DNA of 64,000 nucleotides, from assembly GCF_003568665.1 (NCBI RefSeq), contig NZ_QXMH01000002.1, forward strand, positions 1,054,001-1,118,000, in the 5' to 3' direction. The DNA comes from Chitinophaga alhagiae. Its GTDB lineage: Bacteria; Bacteroidota; Bacteroidia; Chitinophagales; Chitinophagaceae. Positions 24,657-33,148 of this stretch are shown here, piece by piece (position 1 is the first letter of the stretch; each line of letters starts with the position of its first letter). Below the pieces are notes generated by a model, which did not search any database, was not told where the DNA came from, and worked only from the letters and a program-made list of their open reading frames with translations. A program made the translations under genes and the position numbers.

Positions 24657-27125
24657 TTAACGGTTGTCCTGGGCATGCACGTTCAGATTGTTCCTGCTGC
24701 CCTTTATACTAACGTTTTCGTTTTTAAGATATTGTTGATATTTTTTTTTTACGTCGTCAGACTGTTTTTGCCCGTTGATGTAAAGCTCGTCCCCTTTTTT
24801 GTTGATCTCGAAGTTGTTGCGGTCGATCAGCTGGTCTGCCTCCAGCTTGTCCAGCAGCTCGTTGTAAGACCTGGTCTCCCGTGCCTGTTCCCGTGCCCTG
24901 GCCGCGTGCTCCCGGGCTATCTGCTGGTGTTCTTCCGCCCGTTGGCGGGCTTCCCCGGCTGCTTCCCTGGCCTGTTCCCGTGCGTCCCGCTGGGCTTTTT
25001 CCGCTTGCGCCAGGGCAATACGGTGCTGTTCCCGTGCTTCCCGCTGGGCCTGGTCTGCCTGCTTACGGGCTTTCTCAATGGCTATCCGGTGCTGCTTTTC
25101 TGCTTCCCGGCGGGCTTCCTGCCCCTGGCGTTCTGCTTCCTGGCGGGCTCTCTGGCTTTCACGCAAAGCCTGCTGACTTGCCCGCAGGGCCTGCGCCCTT
25201 CCTTCCCGTGCCGCGGCCAGGGCCTGTTCACGATGGGCCGCATCCTGCCAGGCGGAAGGGTTGTTCTTGATGTCTTCTTCTATCTTTTTCCAGTCTATCT
25301 TGTCTATTTTATCCTTGATCTCTTTTTCGATCTTCTCCCAGTCAGTTTTCTGGAGGCTGTTCTTTATCTGGTCGGAGATCTTGTCCCACTGAATGTTCTT
25401 GATGCTGTTGTTCACGTCTGCGCTGATCTTTTCCCAGTCAATGTCTTTCATACGGTCTGCCATTTTCTTGTTGGCCTCCCGCATGTCTGCGTTCATCTTG
25501 CTCCAGTCTATGTTTTGCATGCTTTCCTGGATGTTCTTGTTCATCTTGTTCCAGTCTATGTTTTGCATGCTTTCCTGGATGTTCTTGTTCATCTTGCTCC
25601 AGTCTATATCTTTCACGGCATCCTGCGCTACTTTCATTTTGGCGGACAGCTGGTTGAGCGCCTGCTTTTTTTCCTGCAGGCGGAGGTATTTCTCCCGGTC
25701 TTCGGGCGTCATCTCCTCCAGGTTGTTGTAGGTGCGCGTACCCTTGTCGTCTTTGATCACGATCTTGCGGGGCACGGTATCCAGCGGCGGCAACGGGGCC
25801 ATCGGCGGCAAATATGCCGGAGGGGTTGCCGGGGTCATCGGCGCTAAAGGGGCTAGCGGCGTGGGCGGTGTTGGCGGCAAAGCAGGTACCCATCCGCCGG
25901 GAGCGGCTACAGGGGCAGGCGCCGGCAGAGGCGCCGGTACAGGAGCGGGCGCTGCCGGGGGCTCCGGCATATCAGAAGGCGCTGCCGGCTGCACAACTGC
26001 AATGGCGGGTGCAGGTGCAGCGGGCGGCAGGGGAATAGTATCACAGGCAACGGCTCCCGGTTTGTTCTCCTCACAGTTCTCTTTCTTTTCAGACTTGCCC
26101 GGGTTGAGCCAGGCAATAGACACCAGGCCGGTCACAATGATGAGCAGGGCAAGGAGGCGTTGGCTATAGTTGAGATTTTTTGTTTTCATTTCCATGATGC
26201 GTTTGATGCGATGAAACAAATGGTGTTTGTCATCTGCCGCGGCCATGGCCATTGGGTTCACTGTCAGGCGGTATTCTTCCAGCGCAACCAGGGCCCTGGC
26301 GTAATGCAGTGGCTGTACGGTACCTGCTATCACCAGGTCGTCACAGCAATGTTCCCTTTCCAGGCGGATGTTCTTGCTGATCCACCATACAAAAGGATTA
26401 AAGAACAGGATGGTCTCTACAATGGTCTGGAAGATATTCAACAGGTAATCGTTCCGTTTGATGTGGGCCAGCTCATGCAGCAGTATGGCCTCCAGCTGTT
26501 CAGGGCTGAGGTTGTTGACCATGGCCGCGGGCAGCAGTATCACGGGGCGGAGAAAGCCGATCATCACGGGCACCTGCAGATGCCTTGAAATGAAAAGCTG
26601 TACCCTGCGGGCAATGCCCATCCGCTGCGCCAGCACCTTTACGTACCGTTCCCATTCCATGCCGGGGGAGCTGACGCCCTGCCGGCGCAATTGCCGCAGC
26701 TGGCTCAGGTCAAAGCTCAGCTTGATGGTCATGATCACCACGCCGGCCGCGTAAATGGCCACCAGAAAGGGGAAGTAGGCTTCCATACCCGGCATCACGG
26801 TTTGCAATCCGTCTGCATGCTGCTGCGGTACCTGCTGCAGCGCTGCCTGTATGGTGGCCGCGTCCATCTGCGTGGCCAGCGCCCTGACCTGCTGTTCTTC
26901 CTTTATAATAGACAACTGCCTGAAAAAAGTAGCGCCAAACCAGCCCGCAATGCCGGCCAGGGAGAGGCAAGACAAATGGTACTTGATGGCGGAACTGGCC
27001 ATGGGCCATATTTTCAGCACTATGCGCAGGCAGGCGTAAATACAGAAGCCCTGCCAGAAAGAGTGCAACAGCGTCCAGCCGAATGCGCGGATAAGGTCTG
27101 TGGTTAAAGGAAGCAACGAGGTCAT
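24657..27125 (-). CDS. M56 (BlaR1/MecR1-like) membrane metallopeptidase with long repeat tail
   Basis: The 822-residue protein has four N-terminal TM helices with a cytosol-facing zinc peptidase site: HELAH at residues 217-221 and the third-ligand region EREHCCDD near 257. It presumably cleaves the BlaI-type repressor encoded just upstream. There is no penicillin-binding sensor domain. After a fourth TM (about 324-342) come a Pro/Ala-rich stretch (362-450), seven Trp-centred repeats (W at 509, 525, 541, 564, 580, 596, 612), an Ala/Arg/Glu/Gln-rich helical region (630-750) and a short C-terminal domain. The signal sensed is unknown. It starts 10 bases after the repressor gene. Confidence 0.88.
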   Translation of the reverse strand: MTSLLPLTTDLIRAFGWTLLHSFWQGFCIYACLRIVLKIWPMASSAIKYHLSCLSLAGIAGWFGATFFRQLSIIKEEQQVRALATQMDAATIQAALQQVPQQHADGLQTVMPGMEAYFPFLVAIYAAGVVIMTIKLSFDLSQLRQLRRQGVSSPGMEWERYVKVLAQRMGIARRVQLFISRHLQVPVMIGFLRPVILLPAAMVNNLSPEQLEAILLHELAHIKRNDYLLNIFQTIVETILFFNPFVWWISKNIRLEREHCCDDLVIAGTVQPLHYARALVALEEYRLTVNPMAMAAADDKHHLFHRIKRIMEMKTKNLNYSQRLLALLIIVTGLVSIAWLNPGKSEKKENCEENKPGAVACDTIPLPPAAPAPAIAVVQPAAPSDMPEPPAAPAPVPAPLPAPAPVAAPGGWVPALPPTPPTPLAPLAPMTPATPPAYLPPMAPLPPLDTVPRKIVIKDDKGTRTYNNLEEMTPEDREKYLRLQEKKQALNQLSAKMKVAQDAVKDIDWSKMNKNIQESMQNIDWNKMNKNIQESMQNIDWSKMNADMREANKKMADRMKDIDWEKISADVNNSIKNIQWDKISDQIKNSLQKTDWEKIEKEIKDKIDKIDWKKIEEDIKNNPSAWQDAAHREQALAAAREGRAQALRASQQALRESQRARQEAERQGQEARREAEKQHRIAIEKARKQADQAQREAREQHRIALAQAEKAQRDAREQAREAAGEARQRAEEHQQIAREHAARAREQARETRSYNELLDKLEADQLIDRNNFEINKKGDELYINGQKQSDDVKKKYQQYLKNENVSIKGSRNNLNVHAQDNR
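25501..25596 (-). repeat. 48-bp direct repeat inside the M56 peptidase gene
   Basis: Positions 25501-25548 and 25549-25596 are identical except for one base. They encode two copies of the 16-residue unit DWSKMNKNIQESMQNI, so this is a recent in-frame duplication within the Trp-repeat region. Confidence 0.9.
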
Positions 27126-27135
27126 GGTAGTTGTT

Positions 27136-27519
27136 TTATGACTGCTTTTTTTCCATTTCGTTCAGGTACCGGCGGATCTGCTCCAGCTCTGCGGGGGAGG
27201 AGCGGTGATGCCCCAACGCCTGCATCACCAGTTGCGTGGCAGACCCTTTATACACGGTGTCAATCATCTTGTTCAATAATTGCTGCTGTGTATTTTCACG
27301 AGACACGGCGGCCTCATAAATATGCGTTTTGGCACTGGCGTCCCGGGTGAGCAACCCCTTTTCATGCATGATCTGCATCAGCTTCAAAGTGGTGGTATAA
27401 CCGGCCTCTTTGCTCTGCTCCAGTATCTCATGCACTTCCCTGACCGTACTGGCGCCTTTTTCCCAAAGGATGCCCAGTATCTCCAGTTCACTTTCCGTGG
27501 GCTTGATGTGCTTGTTCAT
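27136..27519 (-). CDS. BlaI/MecI/CopY-family transcriptional repressor
   Basis: The 127-residue protein has the family winged helix (PTESELEILGILWEKGASTVREVHEIL... TTTLKLMQIMHEKGLL, residues 7-60). A C-terminal dimerisation helix region follows, with YEAAVSRENTQQQLLNKMID near the usual cleavage site. It would repress its own operon and be inactivated by proteolysis through the M56 protein downstream. Two matching palindromes straddle its promoter. No beta-lactamase gene is nearby, so the regulon is not evident. Confidence 0.93.
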   Translation of the reverse strand: MNKHIKPTESELEILGILWEKGASTVREVHEILEQSKEAGYTTTLKLMQIMHEKGLLTRDASAKTHIYEAAVSRENTQQQLLNKMIDTVYKGSATQLVMQALGHHRSSPAELEQIRRYLNEMEKKQS

Positions 27520-27548
27520 GTGTGTGCTTTATAATGATCCACCTGTTG

Positions 27549-27564
27549 TACGAATATCTTCGTA
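27549..27564. promoter_or_regulatory. Operator 1 of the BlaI-type repressor
   Basis: TACGAATATCTTCGTA is a perfect 6-4-6 inverted repeat. It covers the predicted transcription start of the blaI-like operon. Confidence 0.75.
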
Positions 27565-27566
27565 AA

Positions 27567-27595
27567 CAAATGTACGATAGTTTTCGTAAATGCAA
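27567..27595 (-). promoter_or_regulatory. Promoter of the BlaI/M56 operon
   Basis: On the minus strand, TTG (27593-27595) is followed after 18 bases by the -7 box TACATTTG (27567-27574). Operators 1 and 2 flank and partly cover the -7 box, as expected for autorepression. Confidence 0.7.
27573..27588. promoter_or_regulatory. Operator 2 of the BlaI-type repressor
   Basis: TACGATAGTTTTCGTA is a 16-base dyad of the same form as operator 1 (TACGA...TCGTA). Its centre is 24 bp from that of operator 1, about two helical turns. Confidence 0.7.
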
Positions 27596-27719
27596 TATCA
27601 TGATCAGAAAAAAAGGATGAACGGGGATTAGGATGTACGAACAGCGGCTGGAAATTACGGGGCGGGCGGAAGCAGGCGCCTCACCGGGTAAAGCGTGGCG
27701 GCCTGCGCCGGGATGGCTG

Positions 27720-28616
27720 TTATGCAGGGGGCCGCACGCCCTGTTCTGCCTGTGTTGCGGCGGCCTTCCGCAGCTCCCGGGTGGTTTTGCGGCTGCCGTT
27801 GTGGCTCCAGCCGGGCGGGCCAAAGAGGTACAGGAGCCAGTGGCGCAGCCGGCGGCTTTTGCGCAGGTCTGCGGCTATGGCCGCCCACTCGTGCGTGGCT
27901 ATACGTAAAGGGTTGTAAGTGTGGATGTTGGTGGTGAGGCCGTAGGCGGGCCTTTCTTTTTCCGGTTCAAAGGTGCCGAACAGGCGGTCCCAGATGATCA
28001 GTACGCCGGCGTGGTTCCTGTCCAGGTACTGCAGGTCAGACGCGTGGTGTACGCGGTGGTGGGAGGGGGTGTTGAGGATGAACTCCAAAGGCCGGGGCAG
28101 CTTGCGCACTGCCTCGGTATGTATCCAGAACTGGTAAATGAGGCTGATGGCCTGCATGCTCATCACCATGGCGGGGTGAAAGCCCAGCAGCGGCATCCAG
28201 CCCCAGAAGAGGAAGGTGCCGGAGAGGTTGCCCGTCCACGTTTGCCGCAGGGCGGTGGAGAGGTTGTACCGTTGGGAGGAATGGTGTACTACATGGGAGG
28301 CCCAGAAATAACGTACGTTGTGGCTGATGCGGTGAAACCAGTAATATGTGAGGTCGTCCGCAAAAAAGCAGGCTACCCATACCCACCACACGCCCGCATC
28401 CAGGGTGAAGAGGCGGTAGCGGTAGACAAGATCGTACACTACGTAGATCACGCCTTTGGTGACCAGCCCTATGGCTACGTTGCCCAGCCCCATGGCAATG
28501 CTGCTGGCGGCGTCTTTTGTTTCGTAAAGGCCGCGTTTGTCCCAGGCGGAGAAGATCACTTCTGCCAGCAACAGCAGTACAAAGCCAGGGATGGCGTAGT
28601 GGATCAGGTCTGGCAT
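27720..28616 (-). CDS. Sterol desaturase/fatty acid hydroxylase family membrane protein
   Basis: The 298-residue integral membrane protein has the histidine clusters of the di-iron hydroxylase superfamily: FHRISHNVRYFW, HVVHHSSQRYN and TPSHHRVHHASD. About four to five TM helices lie in residues 1-160. Such enzymes hydroxylate or desaturate lipids with O2. Bacterial members act on fatty acids, carotenoids, sterols or ornithine lipids; the substrate here is not shown. The C-terminal 50 residues are basic. Confidence 0.85.
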   Translation of the reverse strand: MPDLIHYAIPGFVLLLLAEVIFSAWDKRGLYETKDAASSIAMGLGNVAIGLVTKGVIYVVYDLVYRYRLFTLDAGVWWVWVACFFADDLTYYWFHRISHNVRYFWASHVVHHSSQRYNLSTALRQTWTGNLSGTFLFWGWMPLLGFHPAMVMSMQAISLIYQFWIHTEAVRKLPRPLEFILNTPSHHRVHHASDLQYLDRNHAGVLIIWDRLFGTFEPEKERPAYGLTTNIHTYNPLRIATHEWAAIAADLRKSRRLRHWLLYLFGPPGWSHNGSRKTTRELRKAAATQAEQGVRPPA

Positions 28617-28627
28617 GGTAGAACGGA

Positions 28628-28720
28628 TCAGGAATTACGGATAAACGGGCATTGTGCCGGTATTCTCTTTGCCAAAAGTTACTGAATTTTCAGACACCGT
28701 CCGTTCTCCGTAATTCCTGA
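28628..28720. repeat. Widely spaced inverted repeat
   Basis: TCAGGAATTACGGA (28628-28641) and its exact complement TCCGTAATTCCTGA (28707-28720) flank 65 bases. The core CCGTAATTC is shared with the inverted repeat at 8340-8388. Confidence 0.65.
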
Positions 28721-28773
28721 CCGCGCGGGCCGCCGCCATTGTTCCGCCGGGGCATTAAGGGGGGCCTGCCCGC

Positions 28774-29397
28774 CTAAAACCGCCCTGCCTTGATGGTGAA
28801 ATGCGCCGCGGGGCCGCTCAGCCTGTCATCTGTGATGCCGGGCGTGCCGGAGCCTTGCACAAAGCGGTAGGAGCCGCCAACGGCCACCCGCAGGTACGAG
28901 GTGATGTTCATTTCAAAGTTCACATGCGGCTCGCCCACAAAAAAGCTGCTGTAGTCTTGCGGCTCACTGTCATCCCAGCCATGGTGGTACCTTTCGTTCT
29001 TCATCACGCCGCCGCCGCCAATGAGCGCGCCTACGGCCACATGAAAGAGTTTGTTGCCCCTGATGGTGTACTCGGGCACAAAGCCGGTGTACCACATGTT
29101 CCAGTACAGGGTGGGGTCTGCGGGATCGGCGCGGGGCGCTTCTATATTGTTCACCAGCCCGTAGGCGCCCGCGCCCAGCATCAGCTGGCTGTTGAGCATT
29201 ACGCCGGCGTAGCCGCCCAGCAGCAGGCCCATTTCTTTGTTGAACGTAGTGAACTTCACCGTGGGCGCGCCAAAGCCGCCTACCCTTATTTTGCCTTTGC
29301 CGTTGCCGGCAAGGCTCTCAATGCCTGATCGCTGGGCAAAGCTGTATTGGGCCAGCAGCAGCGCCGCCGCCAGCAAACATAATTTACCGATTTTCAT
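28774..29397 (-). CDS. Outer-membrane beta-barrel protein (porin-like)
   Basis: The 207-residue protein has a signal peptide (LLLAQYSFAQ) and amphipathic strands with small, glycine-rich turns (GGYAGVMLNSQLMLGAGAYGLV, LFHVAVGALIGGGGV, LRVAVGGSYRFV) ending in AAHFTIKAGRF. The size and strand count suggest an eight-stranded barrel. It is the last gene of the operon with DUF4249 and a TonB-dependent receptor. No named family is recognised. Confidence 0.7.
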   Translation of the reverse strand: MKIGKLCLLAAALLLAQYSFAQRSGIESLAGNGKGKIRVGGFGAPTVKFTTFNKEMGLLLGGYAGVMLNSQLMLGAGAYGLVNNIEAPRADPADPTLYWNMWYTGFVPEYTIRGNKLFHVAVGALIGGGGVMKNERYHHGWDDSEPQDYSSFFVGEPHVNFEMNITSYLRVAVGGSYRFVQGSGTPGITDDRLSGPAAHFTIKAGRF

Positions 29398-29417
29398 ACC
29401 GTTTTTTTTAAGATGTA

Positions 29418-30287
29418 CTATTCTACTTTTTTCTCCCTGAACGTTACCGATGAAGCGCCGAACCAGCCGAGTACGCGTTCCTGGCTGCCGGTGTTGGTGT
29501 TGAGGATATTGCTTTTTACGTTTTCCAATATTTTGGCAAACAGCCCGCCGTTGTTCAGCTGGTTGTTGACATGCACCAGAAAAGTGTGGGTAGGCTTCGT
29601 AACAGCCGCCAGCCGTACAATAATGGTCTCATGCAGTTGGAACGGTTTGTCCCAGCGGGTAATGCTTTCGCTGATGGGCACAATAAAAATGGAGCTGTCA
29701 GACACGTTCTCTGAAAAAGACCCGTCTACCGCAAAACCGTCTGCCACGCGGTTGTCTTTTGTAGTGCGGTAGCTGCGTATCCAGTAATAGTCCGTTGCCC
29801 CGCCCAGGTCGCGGCCATGGAAACGGGCGTAATACCCTTCTTCGCCGCTGCCGGAATCTTCCGCCTTCTTGAACTCGTAGGTGATGGAGTCTATGGCGGG
29901 TACGCGTTTAATGGTGTCTATCGCTTCATACACCTGCTGCTTCAGCTCCACGCGCAGTTTGTAGGCATGGTTGAGCTTGCCGATGCTGATGCCCGCGCCG
30001 GGGTTGTGGGTGTACTTCCCGTCCGCAAAGGTGAAGTTGTAGGTTTTATTTTCCGTGAGGTCCGTAATGGTCACTACCGCGTCTGTAACAACGGGGGCGG
30101 GTGCCTGGCTGGTGTAGGGCACGGTTTCCGTGATGCGGACGCTTTGCGCGCCGGGCTCGTCTGTGAGCCATGCGTCTACTACCGGCATCACTTTGCCCTT
30201 GGGCACTTCCACGTCTATCACATCTTCACACGCGGTAAAGGCCGCGGCGGTTGCAAGTATGGCCAATGTGCTGTATATCCTGTTCAT
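29418..30287 (-). CDS. DUF4249 lipoprotein
   Basis: The 289-residue protein begins with a lipoprotein signal peptide (lipobox AFTAC, Cys20). The family start follows (EDVIDVEVP... VVDAWLTDEPGAQSVRITETVPY) with a beta-sandwich region (DAVVTITDLTENKTYNF) and later EKVE end. DUF4249 proteins are almost always encoded directly downstream of a TonB-dependent receptor in Bacteroidota, as here with a 6-base gap, and probably cap or assist that receptor. Ligand unknown. Confidence 0.9.
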   Translation of the reverse strand: MNRIYSTLAILATAAAFTACEDVIDVEVPKGKVMPVVDAWLTDEPGAQSVRITETVPYTSQAPAPVVTDAVVTITDLTENKTYNFTFADGKYTHNPGAGISIGKLNHAYKLRVELKQQVYEAIDTIKRVPAIDSITYEFKKAEDSGSGEEGYYARFHGRDLGGATDYYWIRSYRTTKDNRVADGFAVDGSFSENVSDSSIFIVPISESITRWDKPFQLHETIIVRLAAVTKPTHTFLVHVNNQLNNGGLFAKILENVKSNILNTNTGSQERVLGWFGASSVTFREKKVE

Positions 30288-30293
30288 CTGTTG

Positions 30294-32681
30294 CTAGAAT
30301 TTGAAGTTGTAAGTAATGCCGGGTATGATGGAGCCGATGATGGAGAGGCGGATGGCCTCTTTCTTGCTGGCATCGTCCGGGTTTTGCCTGAAGTACACGG
30401 TGTAGGCGTTCCTGCGCGCGTATACGTTGTACAGGGAGAACACCCATTCGCCTTTCCAGCGTTTGAGCTGTTTGCCTTTGTAGGTGAAAGACAGGTCGAG
30501 GCGGTGAAAGGGTTTGAGGCGGTAGTTGTTCCTTCTTTCCGTGGTGTTGTAGGGAATGTCCCAGTCCTGGTACTCCAGCCGGCTGTCCGCAAAGGTGGCG
30601 GGCGTGCCGGAGGCAAACACCCAGTTGGCGCCGAGGCTGGCGCGTTTGGAGAACTCGTGGCTCACCACGATGTTCACGTTATGCGGCCTGTCATACCGGT
30701 TCAGGAACCACTCGTTCTGGCTGAGGCCGGGCGTTTGCCGTTCTGTGCGGGAGAGGGTGTAGCTGATCCAGCCGGTGGTATTGCCCACATCTTTTTTAGC
30801 GTACAGCTCCAGCCCGTAGGCGCGGCCTTTGGCGGCCAGCAGGTCTGCTTCTATGTACTCGTTGAGGTCAAGGTCCGCATCGTCTATATAGTCCAGCTGG
30901 TCTTTCATGGTCTTGTAGAACACTTCCGCTGATATTTCGAACTTGTCTCCGGGCGCGTTATAAAAATACCCGGCGGTGAACTGGTCTGTGAGCTGCGGTT
31001 TCACGTTGTTGGTCACCGGCGTCCAGATGTCTACCGGGGTGGGAGAGGCGGTGTTGCTCAATTGGTGCATGTATTGCGCGGAGCGGCTGTAGGCCACTTT
31101 TACGGCGGAGGTGCTGTTCAGCGAATATTTGGCGGAGAGGCGCGGCTCCAGGAAGTAATAGTCCGCAATGTTCTTGCCGGCGGCAAATTCCTGCTCGTTG
31201 ATCAGGCGTTTGCGGATGCCGGGCGTAGTGTCCGCATAATAGTAGGCGGTGCTTTTGCCGCGGAACTGGAAGCCGGAGAGGCGTACGCCGTACTGTATGC
31301 CGAACCGGTTGCCGACCTTCCATTCATGGTCCAGGTAGGCGGCGGTTTCCAGGCCGTGTTTGTCTTTCACCACTACTTCGGAATAGCGGTCATCTTCCTG
31401 CGAGGTGCCTTTGCCGGGTTTGAAGGTGTAGTACGTGCCCTGCAGGCCGAAATGCAGCGTGTTGCTGGCATTGATGTAATAGGTAAAGGCCGGTTTCACG
31501 CCATAGTTGATGATGTTGGAGGTCCATTTGAACTGTTGCTTCACGGTCTCGTCCGCATCGCTCTTGAACGCCAGGCTATAGTCATATTTGGTATAGTAGG
31601 TGGTGAGGTTGAGGAAGAGGCGGCTGTTGAAGATGTGGTTCCAGCGGATGGAGCCGGTGGTATTGCCCCAGTTGAGGTCTGCCTGGTTGCCGAAGCCGAA
31701 CACATCGCGCCCCAGGTAACCGCTGACAAAGAGGCTGTTGTTCTTGTTGAGATTGAAGTTCACTTTGGCCGTGAGGTCGTAGAAATACAGTTTGGTGTCT
31801 TTCATATCGCCCTTCAGGAAAGGTTTCATCATAATGTCCATGTAAGAGCGGCGGGCGGCAACAATGAAAGACGACTTGTCTTTTTTCAGCGGGCCTTCTA
31901 CCGCCAGGCGGCTGAAGATGTTCCCGATGCCGCCGGTGAGGCCGAGGCGCTGGTTGTTGCCGTCCTTCATCCGGATGTCCAGCACGGAGGCCGTTCTGCC
32001 GCCGTATTCCGCGGGAAAGCCGCCTTTGATGAGGTTGATGTTCTTCACCGCGTCCGGGTTGAACACGGAAAAGAAACCGAGCATGTGGGTGGAGTTGTAT
32101 ACGGGCGCTTCGTCCAGCAGAATGAGGTTCTCATCCCCGTTGCCGCCGCGCACGTTGAAGCTGGCCGCGCCTTCGCCCACGGTGTTGACGCCGGGCAGGG
32201 TCTGGATGGTACGGAGTACGTCTACCTCACCCATGAGGGTAGGCAGTTTTTTGATCTCGGCAATGTCCAGCTTGTTGAGGCTGGTGCTGAGGGTGTTGAT
32301 GCTTTTTTCCTGGTGTTTGCCGGTTACCACCACTTCGTTCAGCTGGCGGTCCGCCTGTGCCAGTTTGATATCCAGCCTTTTATTGCTGGTGAGGTCTACC
32401 GTCATTTTGGTGGGGGCGTACCCGATGTAGGTGTACTGCAGTTCGTGCTGGCCTGCCGGCAGGGTGAGGGAATAAAAGCCGTACTCATTGGTAACGGTAC
32501 CAATGGTGGTGCCGGGCTTGCCTATGGAAATGCCGATCAGCGATTCGCCGGATTGTGCGTCTTTCACATAGCCGCTTACGGTATAGCGCTGCTGCTGTTG
32601 CGCGGAGGCCCCGAGGGCGCCCAGCACCAGCAGGCAGATGCATATAAACGCTTTTGCTGTTGATTTCATATTGGTTTTCAT
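30294..32681 (-). CDS. TonB-dependent receptor with carboxypeptidase-like N-domain
   Basis: The 795-residue protein has a signal peptide (LLVLGALGASAQQQQ). A carboxypeptidase-regulatory-like domain follows (YTVSGYVKDAQSGESLIGISIG... NEYGFYSLTLPAG), then a plug domain (IKKLPTLMGEVDVLRTIQTLPGV, FNVRGGNGDENLILLDEAPVYN) and a 22-strand barrel ending GSIIPGITYNFKF. It would import an unknown ligand across the outer membrane using TonB energy. It pairs with the DUF4249 lipoprotein gene. Start at ATG 32681; MKSTAK at 32669 is also possible, and an open frame to 32864 is not signal-like. Confidence 0.92.
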   Translation of the reverse strand: MKTNMKSTAKAFICICLLVLGALGASAQQQQRYTVSGYVKDAQSGESLIGISIGKPGTTIGTVTNEYGFYSLTLPAGQHELQYTYIGYAPTKMTVDLTSNKRLDIKLAQADRQLNEVVVTGKHQEKSINTLSTSLNKLDIAEIKKLPTLMGEVDVLRTIQTLPGVNTVGEGAASFNVRGGNGDENLILLDEAPVYNSTHMLGFFSVFNPDAVKNINLIKGGFPAEYGGRTASVLDIRMKDGNNQRLGLTGGIGNIFSRLAVEGPLKKDKSSFIVAARRSYMDIMMKPFLKGDMKDTKLYFYDLTAKVNFNLNKNNSLFVSGYLGRDVFGFGNQADLNWGNTTGSIRWNHIFNSRLFLNLTTYYTKYDYSLAFKSDADETVKQQFKWTSNIINYGVKPAFTYYINASNTLHFGLQGTYYTFKPGKGTSQEDDRYSEVVVKDKHGLETAAYLDHEWKVGNRFGIQYGVRLSGFQFRGKSTAYYYADTTPGIRKRLINEQEFAAGKNIADYYFLEPRLSAKYSLNSTSAVKVAYSRSAQYMHQLSNTASPTPVDIWTPVTNNVKPQLTDQFTAGYFYNAPGDKFEISAEVFYKTMKDQLDYIDDADLDLNEYIEADLLAAKGRAYGLELYAKKDVGNTTGWISYTLSRTERQTPGLSQNEWFLNRYDRPHNVNIVVSHEFSKRASLGANWVFASGTPATFADSRLEYQDWDIPYNTTERRNNYRLKPFHRLDLSFTYKGKQLKRWKGEWVFSLYNVYARRNAYTVYFRQNPDDASKKEAIRLSIIGSIIPGITYNFKF

Positions 32682-32845
32682 TTGCCTTTGTGTGTTTCCG
32701 GGAATATGACGTGCAAAGTAGGTGTTACCCCTATGAAGGGAGCTATAAATCATCATTAAATATAAAAAGGGGAAATGAGGGGTTACCTGATGAATATCAT
32801 GTTTTATCAGTAAAAAAGGGCGCAATTTCAATGTGGCGCTGCTTT

Positions 32846-33055
32846 TTAGTCCAGCATGGCGCACTGGTAGCCGAGGCTGCGCACAAAGGCGATCACCTTG
32901 TTCTCTTCCAGTTGCTGGCAGACCACCCGGAGTACTTTGTCACAATCTTCCAGGTCTATGGTGCAGGCGGAGGTACGAAAATGGCCGGCAATGGCGTTTA
33001 CGACCGTATGCTTATCCTGCAGGGTACTGATGTTAGTTTTGAAGATGCCGATCAT
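32846..33055 (-). CDS. Small HMA-fold-like protein (69 residues)
   Basis: The product begins MIGIFKTNISTLQDKHTVVN and ends LGYQCAMLD. Its predicted beta-alpha-beta-beta-alpha-beta order (strand IGIFKTNI, helix QDKHTVVNAIAG, strand ACTIDLED, strand KVLRVVCQ, helix ENKVIAFVRSLG, strand YQCAML) is that of a ferredoxin-like HMA domain, but the metal-binding CxxC is absent. It is divergent from the AraC-type regulator gene 93 bases away. The frame stays open far upstream antisense to that gene, which hides the true start. I infer a conserved Bacteroidota small protein; function unknown. Confidence 0.7.
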   Translation of the reverse strand: MIGIFKTNISTLQDKHTVVNAIAGHFRTSACTIDLEDCDKVLRVVCQQLEENKVIAFVRSLGYQCAMLD

Positions 33056-33148
33056 GTGCCTGAATTGAATAATTTTACGCAAAATTCGTACGCAGCGGTG
33101 AGTTGGGCTTATATTAAACGGATTATTATTTACACTTAACGGATTTTT

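Noticed and set aside
24648..25847. Leu/Val/Phe-rich frame opposite the M56 peptidase
   Set aside because: It is the antisense of the charged helical repeat region; hydrophobicity comes from complementing Lys/Glu/Gln codons.
24657..27519. Beta-lactam resistance operon
   Set aside because: Only a BlaI-type repressor and an M56 peptidase are present; there is no beta-lactamase or penicillin-binding sensor domain, so resistance cannot be claimed.
31062..32663. 533-codon frame antisense to the TonB-dependent receptor
   Set aside because: The sense strand encodes a clear receptor with plug and barrel motifs; the antisense frame has no family features and is a by-product of GC-rich codon bias.
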